From an uncultured Lamprocystis sp. (GTDB lineage Bacteria; Pseudomonadota; Gammaproteobacteria; Chromatiales; Chromatiaceae), in the NCBI RefSeq assembly GCF_903933125.1, contig NZ_CAIZIZ010000121.1:1-43708 (forward strand): a stretch of DNA of 43,708 nucleotides, read 5' to 3'. Of the stretch, positions 1-8,728 are shown one piece after another; within the stretch, counting starts at the first letter, position 1, and every line of letters begins with the position of its first letter. Below the pieces are notes generated by a model that did not search any database, was not told the DNA's origin, and saw nothing but the letters and a program-made list of their open reading frames with translations. A program made the position numbers and the translations under genes.

Positions 1-208
1 AGGTCTCACCGGCGCTGTCGATCACCGGGCGACCGTCGCCGTCTCTGGCCTCAATGAATTGATCGGCATTCAGGGCGGCCTGAGCTCCCGCCGCAAGCTG
101 CAGCAGCGCCGCGCCGCCGATCAGCAGCATGCGGCGCTTGCTGACGCGCGCCGGCGTCGCCGTGACGGACGCCCTGGCCGGGATTGTTCTTGATGCGGAC
201 TGCTTCAT
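1..208 (-). CDS. Secreted protein, N-terminal part only
   Basis: This is the first 69 codons of a minus-strand gene that runs off the left edge. The ATG at 208-206 is preceded by AGGGA about 10 nt upstream. The N terminus is basic, with a twin-arginine-like KRRML stretch near residue 25, then a hydrophobic Leu/Ala/Gly segment and a likely AQA-A signal-peptidase site near residue 44. Export, possibly by the Tat route, is therefore likely. The mature start (LNADQFIEARD) is not enough to assign a family. It is divergent from the sulfotransferase gene at 1192, separated by nearly 1 kb. The function is unknown. Confidence 0.6.
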   Translation of the reverse strand, partial: MKQSASRTIPARASVTATPARVSKRRMLLIGGAALLQLAAGAQAALNADQFIEARDGDGRPVIDSAGET

Positions 209-237
209 AACGATATTGTCCCTGTTACTTTGAGTAC

Positions 238-256
238 GGTTACCAGTCAGGTAACC
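238..256. promoter_or_regulatory. Perfect inverted repeat, possible operator
   Basis: GGTTACC (238-244) and GGTAACC (250-256) form a perfect 7-bp inverted repeat around a 5-nt centre. It lies about 30 bp upstream of the start codon of the left-edge secreted protein, a usual place for a repressor or activator site. The bound protein is unknown. Confidence 0.4.
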
Positions 257-659
257 CATTTTGGTGGCGTCGCCGCATGTGATGGCCGGCCGCAGGACTG
301 GTGTTGAACTTGCCCCGATACGAGTATCTGACCGGATATCAGTTACTAAGGCGAAAACCCTTACGGCTGGCAGTCCAACAGATGACGGCATCGTTGCCTA
401 CGCATCCGATCGCGGTTTGCGTGCCGGCCGATCACTTCACGATTGCTAACGAAAAATTAGGCACTAAATGGGCCAATGTCAAGCCGGCGGGCCGAAGCAG
501 GGCGGAAAGATCTCTATCGCGGTCACCATTGATCTCTTGGGCGCGGTGGGCCAGGGCCCGTAGGTTCTGAAGTCGCAGGCCAATCCAACAATGGAGAGCG
601 ATCTAGGCAGGCGCATTGCCGAAGCGAAAACACGTAATGTTTTTCTCACGCGCAGGACA

Positions 660-704
660 AAACGACAACATTGGGAAAAAAAACGGCTAGTCGAAACGAC
701 AACA
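660..704. repeat. Pair of 11-bp direct repeats
   Basis: AAACGACAACA occurs at 660-670 and again at 694-704, 34 bp apart, which is about three helical turns. It sits in the AT-rich part of the intergenic region upstream of the sulfotransferase gene. Such phasing suits a dimeric DNA-binding protein, but nothing else identifies a regulator. Confidence 0.4.
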
Positions 705-920
705 CGAAGAGTGCTTTTATTGTAACTCTGTATGAATGAAGTTAACAGATCGCATGGGTTAGGCGTCAGCGTGCGTCACATGACGAACACCCAGGCGAGG
801 TACCGCGTCTGAGTTCTGCTGATATTGTTATGGAAATGCTTGACGTCGGAGGGGCCGTGCGAGCATGACGGACGAGGTGGGCGCCGGCGGCCTTGACCAT
901 TATCCCGGCCACGCGGCATC

Positions 921-998
921 GTAGGGTGGGCAAGCGCATCGTCGTCCACCAGCGGCGGAGCGGGATTCCGTGGACAGCGCTGACGCTTGCCCACGCTC
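921..998. repeat. REP-like palindromic intergenic element
   Basis: GTGGGCAAGCG (926-936) is matched by its complement CGCTTGCCCAC (984-994). A nested inner pair GTCCAC/GTGGAC lies at 944-949 and 970-975. The GTAGGGTGG lead is shared with the element at the right end of the window (43668-43676). This is the layout of dispersed REP-type repeats that are common between genes of gammaproteobacteria. Confidence 0.6.
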
Positions 999-1191
999 CG
1001 GTCGGTGCGATGATCAAAGCCTAGGGGCCGGTCAACGGGGGTGGCGCAAGCGGCTGATACTGGGTTAACATCTTGTGCCTTCCGACTGGATAGCACCATT
1101 CTGACGGCGGCACTCGCTGTCAGGCGATGAGCCCCTACGGATACGCTTCGGAGCCGGTGACGTCGCTACGATTAATAAATCGGTGAATTAA

Positions 1192-2103
1192 ATGCCAGAA
1201 TTTGAATCCTTGCCGATCGTATTTTTGATCGGTGCCGGTAGATCGGGGACCACGTTACTCTATAAGACGATTTCACTCCATCGGGATGTCGCTTATTTGA
1301 GTAATTATCACAATAAGTATCGCGGCACGATACTGACATCCGGTATTGAGCGGGTTTTTCGGGGATACCCCGGCATCAAACTCAAGTCGTGGTTTAAAGA
1401 TGACGGGACTGCGTACTTCAACCGCGCGCGCGAATTGTATATCAAAGCAATACCCCAGCCATCCGAGTGCGAGTCGGTCTACAGGCGCTGCGGCGCGCCG
1501 ATTACACCGGCGGATCGTCAGGACGTGAGTGAGAAGTCACGGGAGTGCTTGCGGCGGACGTTCAGGGAGATCCTTCGTTATACCGGCGGCACGGTGTTGC
1601 TTTCCAAACGCACCGCGAATAATCGCAGGATCGGCTTTCTTCAATCGATTTTCCCGGAGGCGAAGTTCGTGCACCTGGTGAGGGACGGCCGCGGTGTCGC
1701 TTACTCATTGCTGCATGTGAATTGGTGGGCTGACCACATTCTCTTCTGGTCCGGCATGACCCCTTCGGAAATGCTTGCTCAGGGTCAGAATGCAATCGAC
1801 TTGGCTGCTCGAAATTGGGTCGAGGAGATGGAATGTATCGAACAAGGCCTGGCGGGTGTCGATACGAGTAGGGTCTGCGAATTACGCTACGAGGATTTCC
1901 TGGCGCAGCCCTACGCGCAACTGAATAACCTACTGCGGTTTATGGGGGTCGAGCCCTCCGCCGATAGGCGCTATCGGGCGTGCGTTGACGCGCTGATGTT
2001 GAAGCCCGAGAAAGTGAAGTGGATGACCGCGTGGACGGACGAGCAGAAAGCGAAGGTGCTTTCGATACAGAAGGATACACTCGCGCGGACGGGATATCTT
2101 TGA
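1192..2103 (+). CDS. PAPS-dependent sulfotransferase
   Basis: The 303-residue protein has the two cofactor motifs of the sulfotransferase family. The 5'-phosphosulfate loop IGAGRSGTTLL lies at about residues 13-23, and the 3'-phosphate segment FVHLVRDGRGVAYS lies near residue 160. It would move sulfate from PAPS to a hydroxyl, most likely on a sugar given the neighbouring polysaccharide genes. No signal peptide or membrane span is seen, so it should act in the cytoplasm. The start is the ATG after GGTGAATTAA, a weak ribosome site. It is a single gene, convergent with the secreted hydrolase at 2348. It shares family but little sequence with the second sulfotransferase at 17918. The exact acceptor is unknown. 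Confidence 0.82.
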   Translation: MPEFESLPIVFLIGAGRSGTTLLYKTISLHRDVAYLSNYHNKYRGTILTSGIERVFRGYPGIKLKSWFKDDGTAYFNRARELYIKAIPQPSECESVYRRCGAPITPADRQDVSEKSRECLRRTFREILRYTGGTVLLSKRTANNRRIGFLQSIFPEAKFVHLVRDGRGVAYSLLHVNWWADHILFWSGMTPSEMLAQGQNAIDLAARNWVEEMECIEQGLAGVDTSRVCELRYEDFLAQPYAQLNNLLRFMGVEPSADRRYRACVDALMLKPEKVKWMTAWTDEQKAKVLSIQKDTLARTGYL

Positions 2104-2294
2104 TGCCGAACAGTTGCGTCCCAGCTCCCTGACACAATCTCGCTCGTCTTTTCGCACGCCTTCCGCGTCGTGCCGACAGGAGCATAGCTGTGCTATGTCC
2201 AGTCGGCGTACCTTGAAGGCAGAGGAAAATCCATCGCGATCTGGTTTGGGAGTTTCCGGCAATCGCCTTAGCGAACACCACTTTCTTTCCACAC

Positions 2295-2332
2295 GGCGGA
2301 CACCGGGGTTCCCAACCCTTCGGGCGTCCGCC
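2295..2332. terminator. Nested hairpin between convergent genes
   Basis: GGCGGAC (2295-2301) pairs with GTCCGCC (2326-2332), and inside it GGGTT/AACCC closes on a CCC loop. It lies between the convergent sulfotransferase and hydrolase genes, where a shared terminator is expected. There is no T-run on either side, so Rho-independent termination is not certain. Confidence 0.4.
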
Positions 2333-2347
2333 GCGCGGAACCCGTGC

Positions 2348-4918
2348 TTAGCGCCGAATCAACACTGCGGCGTCATAGGACGGCAGGGTGACCCGCGTGA
2401 CGGCGGATCCGTCGTTTACCGCATCCTGACCGGTCCCGCGGATACGCTGGAAGGTGCCGCCGAGATCCACGGTTCTGGTTGTCGGGGTGGCATTGACAAC
2501 GACAATCGCGTTGTCGAAGTCGCGCCGGAAAACACTGGCGTTCCCTTCAAACAAGTAGACTGAGTCAATCCAGACGTTGCTGCTTTCTTTGCCGACATTG
2601 AACTTCAGTTGGAAATTGCCGGTGCGCGATGCGGTGAAGGTCATCACCTGCCGACTCCATTTCGCCGGGATATGGTACTGCTGGGAGGCGGTGCCCATGA
2701 CCACCTGGATGGAGCGTATCTTCTCAGCTTTCACGGCGAAAGCCAGGGTGTATTCAACTCCGGCCGTGAGTTGGACCGTTGGCCCGGTGGCGGTTGCATC
2801 GTAATAGGTCTCGGCGTAGTTCTGGTGCGTACCGATCGCCAGTGCGCCGGCGCCCTCGAGCCGGTTCGCCGCCGTGGTGTCTACCCTGACCGACACGTTG
2901 CTGCCTCGCCAGTTGCCCAGACCAGAGTCGAAAGTTCCGTCCGGCATCAGGTTGCGTGCCGGGGCGAAAGTCGCGTCATCATAGATACGGTAGCGCGGCC
3001 CCTGGGGAAATCCCATCCAGCCGCGGTGGCGTCGGATCAGCGCCTCGTTGTTTGGAGTGGAGGCGATCGCGCGGCCGTAGGTTGGCGAACCGGGTACGAT
3101 GTCCACGGCATATTCGTCCCACCAGGGATCGCGTGTCGTCGTGTTGTTCTCCTGGCCGTAATAGCCGTCGTCCAGCAACGTCAGCCCGAAGCTGAAGCGG
3201 AAGGGCGCATTGCTGGTGCCGGGCGTGTTGTAAAACTGATAGATCCGGGTCGATACCCGGTTAATGATCTCCACGTAACGGGGGCCGACGTTGCCGTGGT
3301 GCATCTGGGCACTGTAGATCGACAGGCGGCCGTCGATTTCCCGATAGTCCGGCAACGCGGTCCCGATGTCACGCTGTGGCCATCCCTCAAAATCGCTTCC
3401 GTTCAATGAGGTGTAGCCGCGCGTCTCAATGACGCCCCCGACGATCAACGCGTTCGGGAGTCGTTCCCGTAAATTGGTGTAGAAGTCGTCGAGTCCCTCA
3501 CCCCAGAAATTCTCGCCGGTCGGGGAGAAGCCATTGTCCTGCACCAAATCGTTATTGACATCCGGCTTCTTGTTATGGAAGGAGTCCTGAATGAAATGAA
3601 AATCCGCGTCGAACATGATGCCGTGGATCTTGGCTTTCGTCACCCCGCCATCTTTATCCTTGTTGTAGTTATTGGCCAGCCACTCGGCCATGATCACGTT
3701 CAGTTGCCGTCCACTGGAGTCCCGCGGACAGGTGGTGCTGTGATTGTAGGTCCAGATCTCGGCCTCCAAGGCGTCGCCATTGCCGATCACATGCTCTGCG
3801 ACGATCGCGCCAACCGGATGGGCACGGGCAGTCGACTTCAGCCCACGGCTGCTCAGGGTCAGGGTGTTGGTGTCGGTATTCACGGCGGTGACCTTGGCGT
3901 GTTCCGCATTCTCGAAGGACCCCGCTCGTCCGTCGTAGATGACGACATAGCGACCGGGGTTGAAAAGGGTCGCGTCGATCACCTGTACGTTTGTCGTGTT
4001 AGCGGCAATGGCCCTGGACAGGGTCGTGCCGGCTGCGTAAAGCCAGTGACCGGCGAAGACGTTGCACCCGCTGGTGGCTGCTCCGGTCCCGCCGAAGGGC
4101 ATGCCGCTGCCCGGTCCGCAGGGATCTTTTTCGGTATAGCCTTGGTAGCCGAAAGGTGAATGAATACGCAAACCTCTGGTGTCGGGGTTGACGGCTTGTA
4201 TCGAGGCGAGCCAGTCGAAGCGGTGCGACTTGAGCGCGATCACGTCGTACTTGGAGAATTGCTCAGCCGAGCCGCTGACACGGATGGGGCCGGTGGCGAT
4301 CCGCGGGAAGGGCCGGTCACCCAGGTCTGAGTCCGCGTTGCGCTCTATGCTGTCGCTGGTGTCCGCATCGTTGAGGTAGGCGTAGCCATTCGACACCGGG
4401 GGAGGAGTGTTGCCGCAGGCACCAAGGGTGGTGATGTCGACCGGAGTCTGCAATGTGGTGCGGTTCGGACCGGCGATCACCGCTCCACCCGCGGTCAGGC
4501 ATCCTGTGGCACCTGAAGCCAGCGAGAAGTCGACTCCGTCCTCCCAATTCCGAGAGACGCCCAGCGTGTAGCCGACCCGACCCGGCACGGAGGTAGTGAC
4601 CAGGTCGTTACCTTCCAGCATGACGCCCACAGCCGCCGTGAGCGGCCGTGAGGACACGATGCTTCCGGAATATTTGACCTCCGAGGAACTGATCCCGGCT
4701 GTCACTCGCAGGTGCCAGGCTCCGGTTTGGCAATTCTGCCAAAGGAATGTGCCACGATCGGTGGCGGGATTGTAGGCGGGGGCGCCGCAGGCCAAGGTCG
4801 CCGCCTCCACCTGGCAGACGAGTAGACCATGACCAATAAGAAGCGACCCAATGCCGAAGGCTGATTGCAGTCTGCGTCGGTGACTTTTCTTGTGAACGAG
4901 TGCAGTCTCGATAAACAT
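2348..4918 (-). CDS. Secreted GHL15-like glycoside hydrolase with N-terminal 4-Cys module
   Basis: The 856-residue protein begins with a basic N terminus and a hydrophobic signal peptide ending near VEA-A (residue 39). Residues 44-168 form a four-cysteine module (C44, C63, C140, C168) also found three times in the protein at 8729-12610. Residues about 180-650 look like a TIM-barrel hydrolase of the GHL15 type, with acidic clusters such as MFDADFHF near residue 436 as candidate catalytic sites. Residues about 656-792 resemble a CBM4/9-type carbohydrate-binding domain (DGTFDSGLGNW start). The last 60 residues, RDFDNAIVVVNA onward, match the small beta-domain that closes such hydrolases. It probably trims or remodels the exported polysaccharide. 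The family assignment is from pattern memory, and the substrate is unknown. Confidence 0.6.
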   Translation of the reverse strand: MFIETALVHKKSHRRRLQSAFGIGSLLIGHGLLVCQVEAATLACGAPAYNPATDRGTFLWQNCQTGAWHLRVTAGISSSEVKYSGSIVSSRPLTAAVGVMLEGNDLVTTSVPGRVGYTLGVSRNWEDGVDFSLASGATGCLTAGGAVIAGPNRTTLQTPVDITTLGACGNTPPPVSNGYAYLNDADTSDSIERNADSDLGDRPFPRIATGPIRVSGSAEQFSKYDVIALKSHRFDWLASIQAVNPDTRGLRIHSPFGYQGYTEKDPCGPGSGMPFGGTGAATSGCNVFAGHWLYAAGTTLSRAIAANTTNVQVIDATLFNPGRYVVIYDGRAGSFENAEHAKVTAVNTDTNTLTLSSRGLKSTARAHPVGAIVAEHVIGNGDALEAEIWTYNHSTTCPRDSSGRQLNVIMAEWLANNYNKDKDGGVTKAKIHGIMFDADFHFIQDSFHNKKPDVNNDLVQDNGFSPTGENFWGEGLDDFYTNLRERLPNALIVGGVIETRGYTSLNGSDFEGWPQRDIGTALPDYREIDGRLSIYSAQMHHGNVGPRYVEIINRVSTRIYQFYNTPGTSNAPFRFSFGLTLLDDGYYGQENNTTTRDPWWDEYAVDIVPGSPTYGRAIASTPNNEALIRRHRGWMGFPQGPRYRIYDDATFAPARNLMPDGTFDSGLGNWRGSNVSVRVDTTAANRLEGAGALAIGTHQNYAETYYDATATGPTVQLTAGVEYTLAFAVKAEKIRSIQVVMGTASQQYHIPAKWSRQVMTFTASRTGNFQLKFNVGKESSNVWIDSVYLFEGNASVFRRDFDNAIVVVNATPTTRTVDLGGTFQRIRGTGQDAVNDGSAVTRVTLPSYDAAVLIRR

Positions 4919-5025
4919 GTTCGAAATACCCGGATTCGTGCGCCGCTAACGCGACGGAAAACCAATACTGGCAGCACGTCTTGGTGACGGCCAAATACTT
5001 GGTATTCGTCGATCGCCCCACGCGA

Positions 5026-5088
5026 CACGACGTTGCGTCGTGCCTGCACCGGACAATCGGCGAATATGGCTAATATCCCTCTGTCCGG
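5026..5088. promoter_or_regulatory. Two adjacent inverted repeats upstream of the hydrolase gene
   Basis: CACGACG-TTG-CGTCGTG (5026-5042) is a perfect 7-bp hairpin. Just beyond it CCGGACA (5049-5055) pairs with TGTCCGG (5082-5088). They lie in the 284-bp gap between the flippase and hydrolase genes, both on the minus strand. They could stop flippase transcripts or bind a regulator of the hydrolase. There is no T-run on the minus strand, which argues against a simple terminator. Confidence 0.35.
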
Positions 5089-5202
5089 AATACTAACCTG
5101 ATTTGCTGCTGGGCGGTAGGTTTTCGCCGACGAACGGTAGATCTATTTGTTACAGAATGGCCTGACCACGTTGACTATCGCAGGGATATTTTTTTGTAGA
5201 CT

Positions 5203-6738
5203 TCAGTTATTTTTTTTGTTCACAGATCGTCCGCGCAACAAGGCCGCGACGATCTCTTTTTCCCGGTCGAGCAGCGGTGGTTTCACCAGCAACAGCAGAC
5301 CATAAGTCACAGTGATGACCAAGGTCGTCAAGATGACGGACGTTGTGGTCTTCCACACCCACCAGCCGGCCACACCAGCGGTTGCCCCGTGTACAACGAT
5401 CCAGGCGAAGAGTTTGAGGTTCACATCGTATCCATAGCCTTCCCGTCGGAGGCGCACGATCACGATCGTGTTGGCAACGACGGTGCCAAGGAAGTTGGCA
5501 ATCACCAGACTCCAGACTCCAAGGATGGGGAGCAGTGGGAGCGCGATCAGCAGCGATGCCGACTGAATGACATTGGTCCAGAAAAAAATTGGGTTTTTCT
5601 CAAGAGCCTGCACCATCAACTCGACTAGGTTGCGGGTCCCTTCGGAGATCAGCACAATGAGGAACGCCATCAGCAGGTAAGCGGCGTTGCCGTATTTTCC
5701 GCCCGTTACCCAGTCCATGAGCGTCGGACCTTCCACTGCTAAGACGACTATCGGCAGGGTCAACAAGGTCACGTTGATGCGATAGACAAACTCGGAAAGT
5801 GCCGCAACCGCCCGGAAATCCCCCTCGGCGGCGAACCGCGCCATGGCGAGCGGCCGCACCATGCTCATCAGCATGCGGGTCGGCAGAAATCTGCGGACCA
5901 AATTCAACAGATTGTCCGCAACACCAAGCATAGCGACATCCGCCGTAGACAAAAAGTGCGCGGCGGCCAGCCGATTCGGGGCACTCCCGTAGAACAACGC
6001 GCTTTGACTGAGAAGGAATCCCCAGGCCCCGTATCTGAGAGCACGTGAACGATTGGCGCGCCACCACCCCGGATCGCCTACGCCGCGTTGTTTGTCACCT
6101 CGCCATTTGCGTAGCCATCCAATTAGCATGACTGTCAAGGATGTGGCCTCTCCGGCGGCCTCGGAGACGACCACGAGCGGTAGATCCAAGACTCCGAGAA
6201 CCGCAAAACCCACCAGCAGCAGCGCCGCGACCGCACCGCCTAGCGCCAGGCTGTATTGGCTCTCTTTCTGCCATAAAAACGACTCGAGGCATTGCGAAAG
6301 CCACAGTGCGCTGAGTCGCAGGTAGCCGACGAGAAGATACCAGGGAAAAAGCCAAATCCAGTCCTCGAAATTGAATGTCCGGGCGATGGTTGGAGTGAGT
6401 GGTATGAGCGCGACAAACAGCAGGGAGACGACCAACGTACGGACCAGCATGCCGCCGAACAGCAAGCGATACGCGGCAAGGTTGTTGCCGGTGGCCCGCA
6501 ATTCCGGTAAATAGCGGAACAGGACTTTTTGAATGCCGATCGCGGTAATGATGCCCACGATGGCAATCACAGCCTGAAAGGAGACGTAGGTCGCGTACTC
6601 ATCCAGAGGCAGCACGCGCGCCAAGACGAAAAAAATGGTCAGGGATGACAGTATGCGAAAGGTCTTACCCAAGGCGAAATGGACCAGACTGCGGCGGATG
6701 ACATTCCAGCCGTAATGCTTGCGATAATCTGATTGCAC
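5203..6738 (-). CDS. Polysaccharide flippase, Wzx/PST type
   Basis: This 511-residue, very hydrophobic protein has about twelve to fourteen predicted membrane spans and the N-terminal pattern of PST/MATE-like polysaccharide exporters (FALGKTFRILSS, then FFVLARVLPLDEYATY). Such proteins flip undecaprenyl-linked repeat units across the inner membrane. The start is GTG at 6738 with AGAGG about 10 nt upstream. It follows the polymerase-like gene by only 20 bp on the same strand, so the two are probably one transcript, as is usual for a wzy-wzx pair. The sugar unit carried is not known. Confidence 0.82.
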   Translation of the reverse strand: MQSDYRKHYGWNVIRRSLVHFALGKTFRILSSLTIFFVLARVLPLDEYATYVSFQAVIAIVGIITAIGIQKVLFRYLPELRATGNNLAAYRLLFGGMLVRTLVVSLLFVALIPLTPTIARTFNFEDWIWLFPWYLLVGYLRLSALWLSQCLESFLWQKESQYSLALGGAVAALLLVGFAVLGVLDLPLVVVSEAAGEATSLTVMLIGWLRKWRGDKQRGVGDPGWWRANRSRALRYGAWGFLLSQSALFYGSAPNRLAAAHFLSTADVAMLGVADNLLNLVRRFLPTRMLMSMVRPLAMARFAAEGDFRAVAALSEFVYRINVTLLTLPIVVLAVEGPTLMDWVTGGKYGNAAYLLMAFLIVLISEGTRNLVELMVQALEKNPIFFWTNVIQSASLLIALPLLPILGVWSLVIANFLGTVVANTIVIVRLRREGYGYDVNLKLFAWIVVHGATAGVAGWWVWKTTTSVILTTLVITVTYGLLLLVKPPLLDREKEIVAALLRGRSVNKKNN

Positions 6739-6758
6739 GAGTAGGCGCCTCTTGCGCG

Positions 6759-8354
6759 TTAACTGGCGGAGGATCTGAGCGGGTTGGGCCGGGATCCGTT
6801 GTGAATAGCGGGAGCGTTACTTGTGATGGGTGGAACCTGCACGCCGGCCTGCCGCTCCCAATAGGCGACGTAGCCGATGATGATCATCAGCAGTGTCTGA
6901 TACGCGATGTCGAACACCAACACATTCTTGTGGGCAAGTGTGATAAGTATGATAACGGTGGCGGGACGAACCGCACGCAACACGGCAGCGCGCTCCGGTA
7001 TGTCGGCGTACGCACGCTCAAGGCGACCGGCCGAACGATAAGTCGCCGCCAGCAGGCCCAGGATCAAAAGCAATCCGAGCAGGCCGGTCTCCCACAGCAG
7101 AGCCGTGACGGCCGTGTTACCGATATTCAGTTTGAGGTTGATGACCACCGGAATGCCGTCGGTCGTGGCGCTGGTGGTCTCGCGATAGGGCGTTTCGATC
7201 TCAGCCACGCGCGTGTAACCGATGCCGTGTCCGACCAGCGTGCCCGCGAGGTCGTTGAGTCCATGCCGCTCGATCCAGAACCGCAGGCCACCGAACCGCG
7301 ACAGTTCATCGCCGACTTCTTCGTTTTCGATGTTGTATTCGTAAGTGAAGCGAATCAGGTCCGGAATGCTCTCCACGCGTGCTGTACTTGGAGCATGGAG
7401 GGCAAAGGATGTCATGAGGGCGATAAGTACCAGTGATACGGGAAGCAGCGCCAGCAGGAATCGCAGGGGGCGTTCTATCAAGTCCTTTCCAAATAACACC
7501 GCAAAGACCGCCAGTAGGTAGAATATGGAGACCTTCGCCTCGTTGACAAAGATGGGTAGGGTCAGCGGCGCGGAAAGCAGGAAGAGTCTAGTCGTTGAAA
7601 TGACATTAAGTTGACGGGCGGCGATAACACCGGCGATGACCATCGCCAGAAAAGCATTCAGGACTGCGTTCGCCCCGCCACCTTGCATGCTGGCACCGAA
7701 ACTCCCCGCCACGACATCGATTGGAACAATTCCGTTGCCAATGTGCACCCGAGCCGGAACGAGAAACAGATACTGGTGTAACACGAAAGGCAGTTGCAGG
7801 AAGGCGATCACGAGAAACACTCGCGGCAGCCGATCGATCACGTTGGCCGGCCAGGGGATGAAGGCCAGGGCGATCAACAGCCCCCAGACCTGAAAATAGC
7901 CTTTGAATCCAACCAGGAATCGACTCGGAAGAAACTCGGACAAGGCGCCGGCGAGAATGACGGCAGCGAAAAAGCCGAGTGCCCACCAGATCACGTTGGG
8001 GACCGGCCGCCAGCCGCGATTGGGGCCAAATCCCGGTGTCCCCCATATCGCGTACAAGGTGAGCAAGATGGCAATCGGCGGAAGTGCCCAGCGAACCATT
8101 TGCAACTGTGGCAGATACAGCCTGAACAGGCCGCTGATCACCAGTCCACCGAGGACGGCTCCCCACAGCAGCCACAGGGGGCGCGCGGCGAGAAAGAGTC
8201 CGAGCACCGCGGCCGCGGGTGCGATGGCAATCAAGGCGAGGCCCGGATCGCCTTGGGCAGCGAGCCAACCGATTGCTCCGGCAGCGGCCAGGCCCGCGGC
8301 GCCGATGCCAAGCCCGGTACCCAAGTCTCTGCCGACACGGCCGTAAACGCCCAT
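6759..8354 (-). CDS. Wzy / O-antigen-ligase family membrane protein
   Basis: This 531-residue protein has about ten to twelve hydrophobic spans and one large periplasmic loop near residues 330-430 that contains a GHGIGYTR motif. That layout is typical of the Wzy/WaaL superfamily, which joins lipid-linked sugar units in the periplasm. I chose the ATG at 8354, which has GGGA 8 nt upstream. An upstream GTG at 8408 would add 18 residues but has no clear ribosome site. It is followed at once by the flippase gene. The neighbours (flippase, initiating transferase) favour a Wzy-type EPS polymerase over a lipopolysaccharide ligase, but sequence alone cannot separate them. Confidence 0.75.
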   Translation of the reverse strand: MGVYGRVGRDLGTGLGIGAAGLAAAGAIGWLAAQGDPGLALIAIAPAAAVLGLFLAARPLWLLWGAVLGGLVISGLFRLYLPQLQMVRWALPPIAILLTLYAIWGTPGFGPNRGWRPVPNVIWWALGFFAAVILAGALSEFLPSRFLVGFKGYFQVWGLLIALAFIPWPANVIDRLPRVFLVIAFLQLPFVLHQYLFLVPARVHIGNGIVPIDVVAGSFGASMQGGGANAVLNAFLAMVIAGVIAARQLNVISTTRLFLLSAPLTLPIFVNEAKVSIFYLLAVFAVLFGKDLIERPLRFLLALLPVSLVLIALMTSFALHAPSTARVESIPDLIRFTYEYNIENEEVGDELSRFGGLRFWIERHGLNDLAGTLVGHGIGYTRVAEIETPYRETTSATTDGIPVVINLKLNIGNTAVTALLWETGLLGLLLILGLLAATYRSAGRLERAYADIPERAAVLRAVRPATVIILITLAHKNVLVFDIAYQTLLMIIIGYVAYWERQAGVQVPPITSNAPAIHNGSRPNPLRSSAS

Positions 8355-8498
8355 GGTTATTCCCAGCGCAGTCGTCGCGCATCGGGGGAACCCGGACGAA
8401 CCGGGCACCGAGCGCGGTGTACGAAATTAACGCCCGCTCCCGCGAGGACGTCGCGATCGGGGCGTCAGCCAATGCTAAACCGTGACCAGAGTGGGAAA

Positions 8499-8535
8499 CG
8501 TAGTTTCTTGGAGACCGGTGCTTCCCAAAACTACG
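8499..8535. promoter_or_regulatory. Inverted repeat in the leader of the polymerase-flippase pair
   Basis: CGTAGTTT (8499-8506) pairs with AAACTACG (8528-8535), extended inward by TTGG/CCAA after one bulged base. It lies about 145 bp upstream of the polymerase start. A TATACT -10-like hexamer lies just upstream on the minus strand (8558-8563), without a good -35. The hairpin would fall in the leader RNA. Confidence 0.35.
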
Positions 8536-8587
8536 CATCTCGTCCTGGACGCGGTTTAGTATATCCCTGGCCGCAGCCCGACATAGC

Positions 8588-8640
8588 AAAAAACCGGCGG
8601 GCGGTCCAGGAATCGCATTTCCTGCACCACCAGCCGGTTT
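8588..8640 (-). terminator. Rho-independent terminator of the CRTAC1/Calx-beta gene
   Basis: Read on the minus strand, AAACCGGC (8640-8633) pairs with GCCGGTTT (8598-8591). Inside it CAGGAA/TTCCTG form an inner helix, and six T residues (8593-8588) end the structure. It lies about 90 bp past the stop codon at 8729. It should end that gene's transcript before the polymerase gene. Confidence 0.8.
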
Positions 8641-8728
8641 CAGTAGCGGCAGTTCTGGGCGTCCGCCGTGCGTCATGATCCAGTCCACCCCAAGCTCCAG
8701 CGGCTTGAGGTGGGTGGATCGACTGTGG

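Larger units (their letters stand above)
209..1191. other. Long intergenic region, no convincing gene
   Basis: This is nearly 1 kb between two divergent genes. The open frames here are short, arginine- and serine-rich and lack ribosome sites, so I see no gene. It holds a perfect short palindrome near the left gene (238-256), a pair of 11-bp direct repeats (660-670 and 694-704), an AT-rich stretch around 640-740, and a REP-like palindromic element (921-998). Confidence 0.6.

Noticed and set aside
299-314. TGGTGT-N5-TTGCC as a sigma-54 promoter
   Set aside because: Only the core GG and TTGC match, and it is almost 900 bp from the next plus-strand gene.
2104-2347. Possible insertion-sequence remnant
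   Set aside because: No transposase fragment, terminal repeats or target duplication could be seen.
2609-3409. Plus-strand frame of 266 codons opposite the hydrolase
   Set aside because: It lies wholly inside the hydrolase gene on the other strand and has no recognisable features.
8473-8488. GG-N10-GC site upstream of the polymerase gene
   Set aside because: The -24 element (TGGTCA) and -12 element (TAGCA) fit poorly. Bare GG-N10-GC is common by chance.
8685-8717. Imperfect hairpin directly after the CRTAC1-like gene
   Set aside because: It has mismatches and no T-run. The terminator at 8588-8640 is much better.
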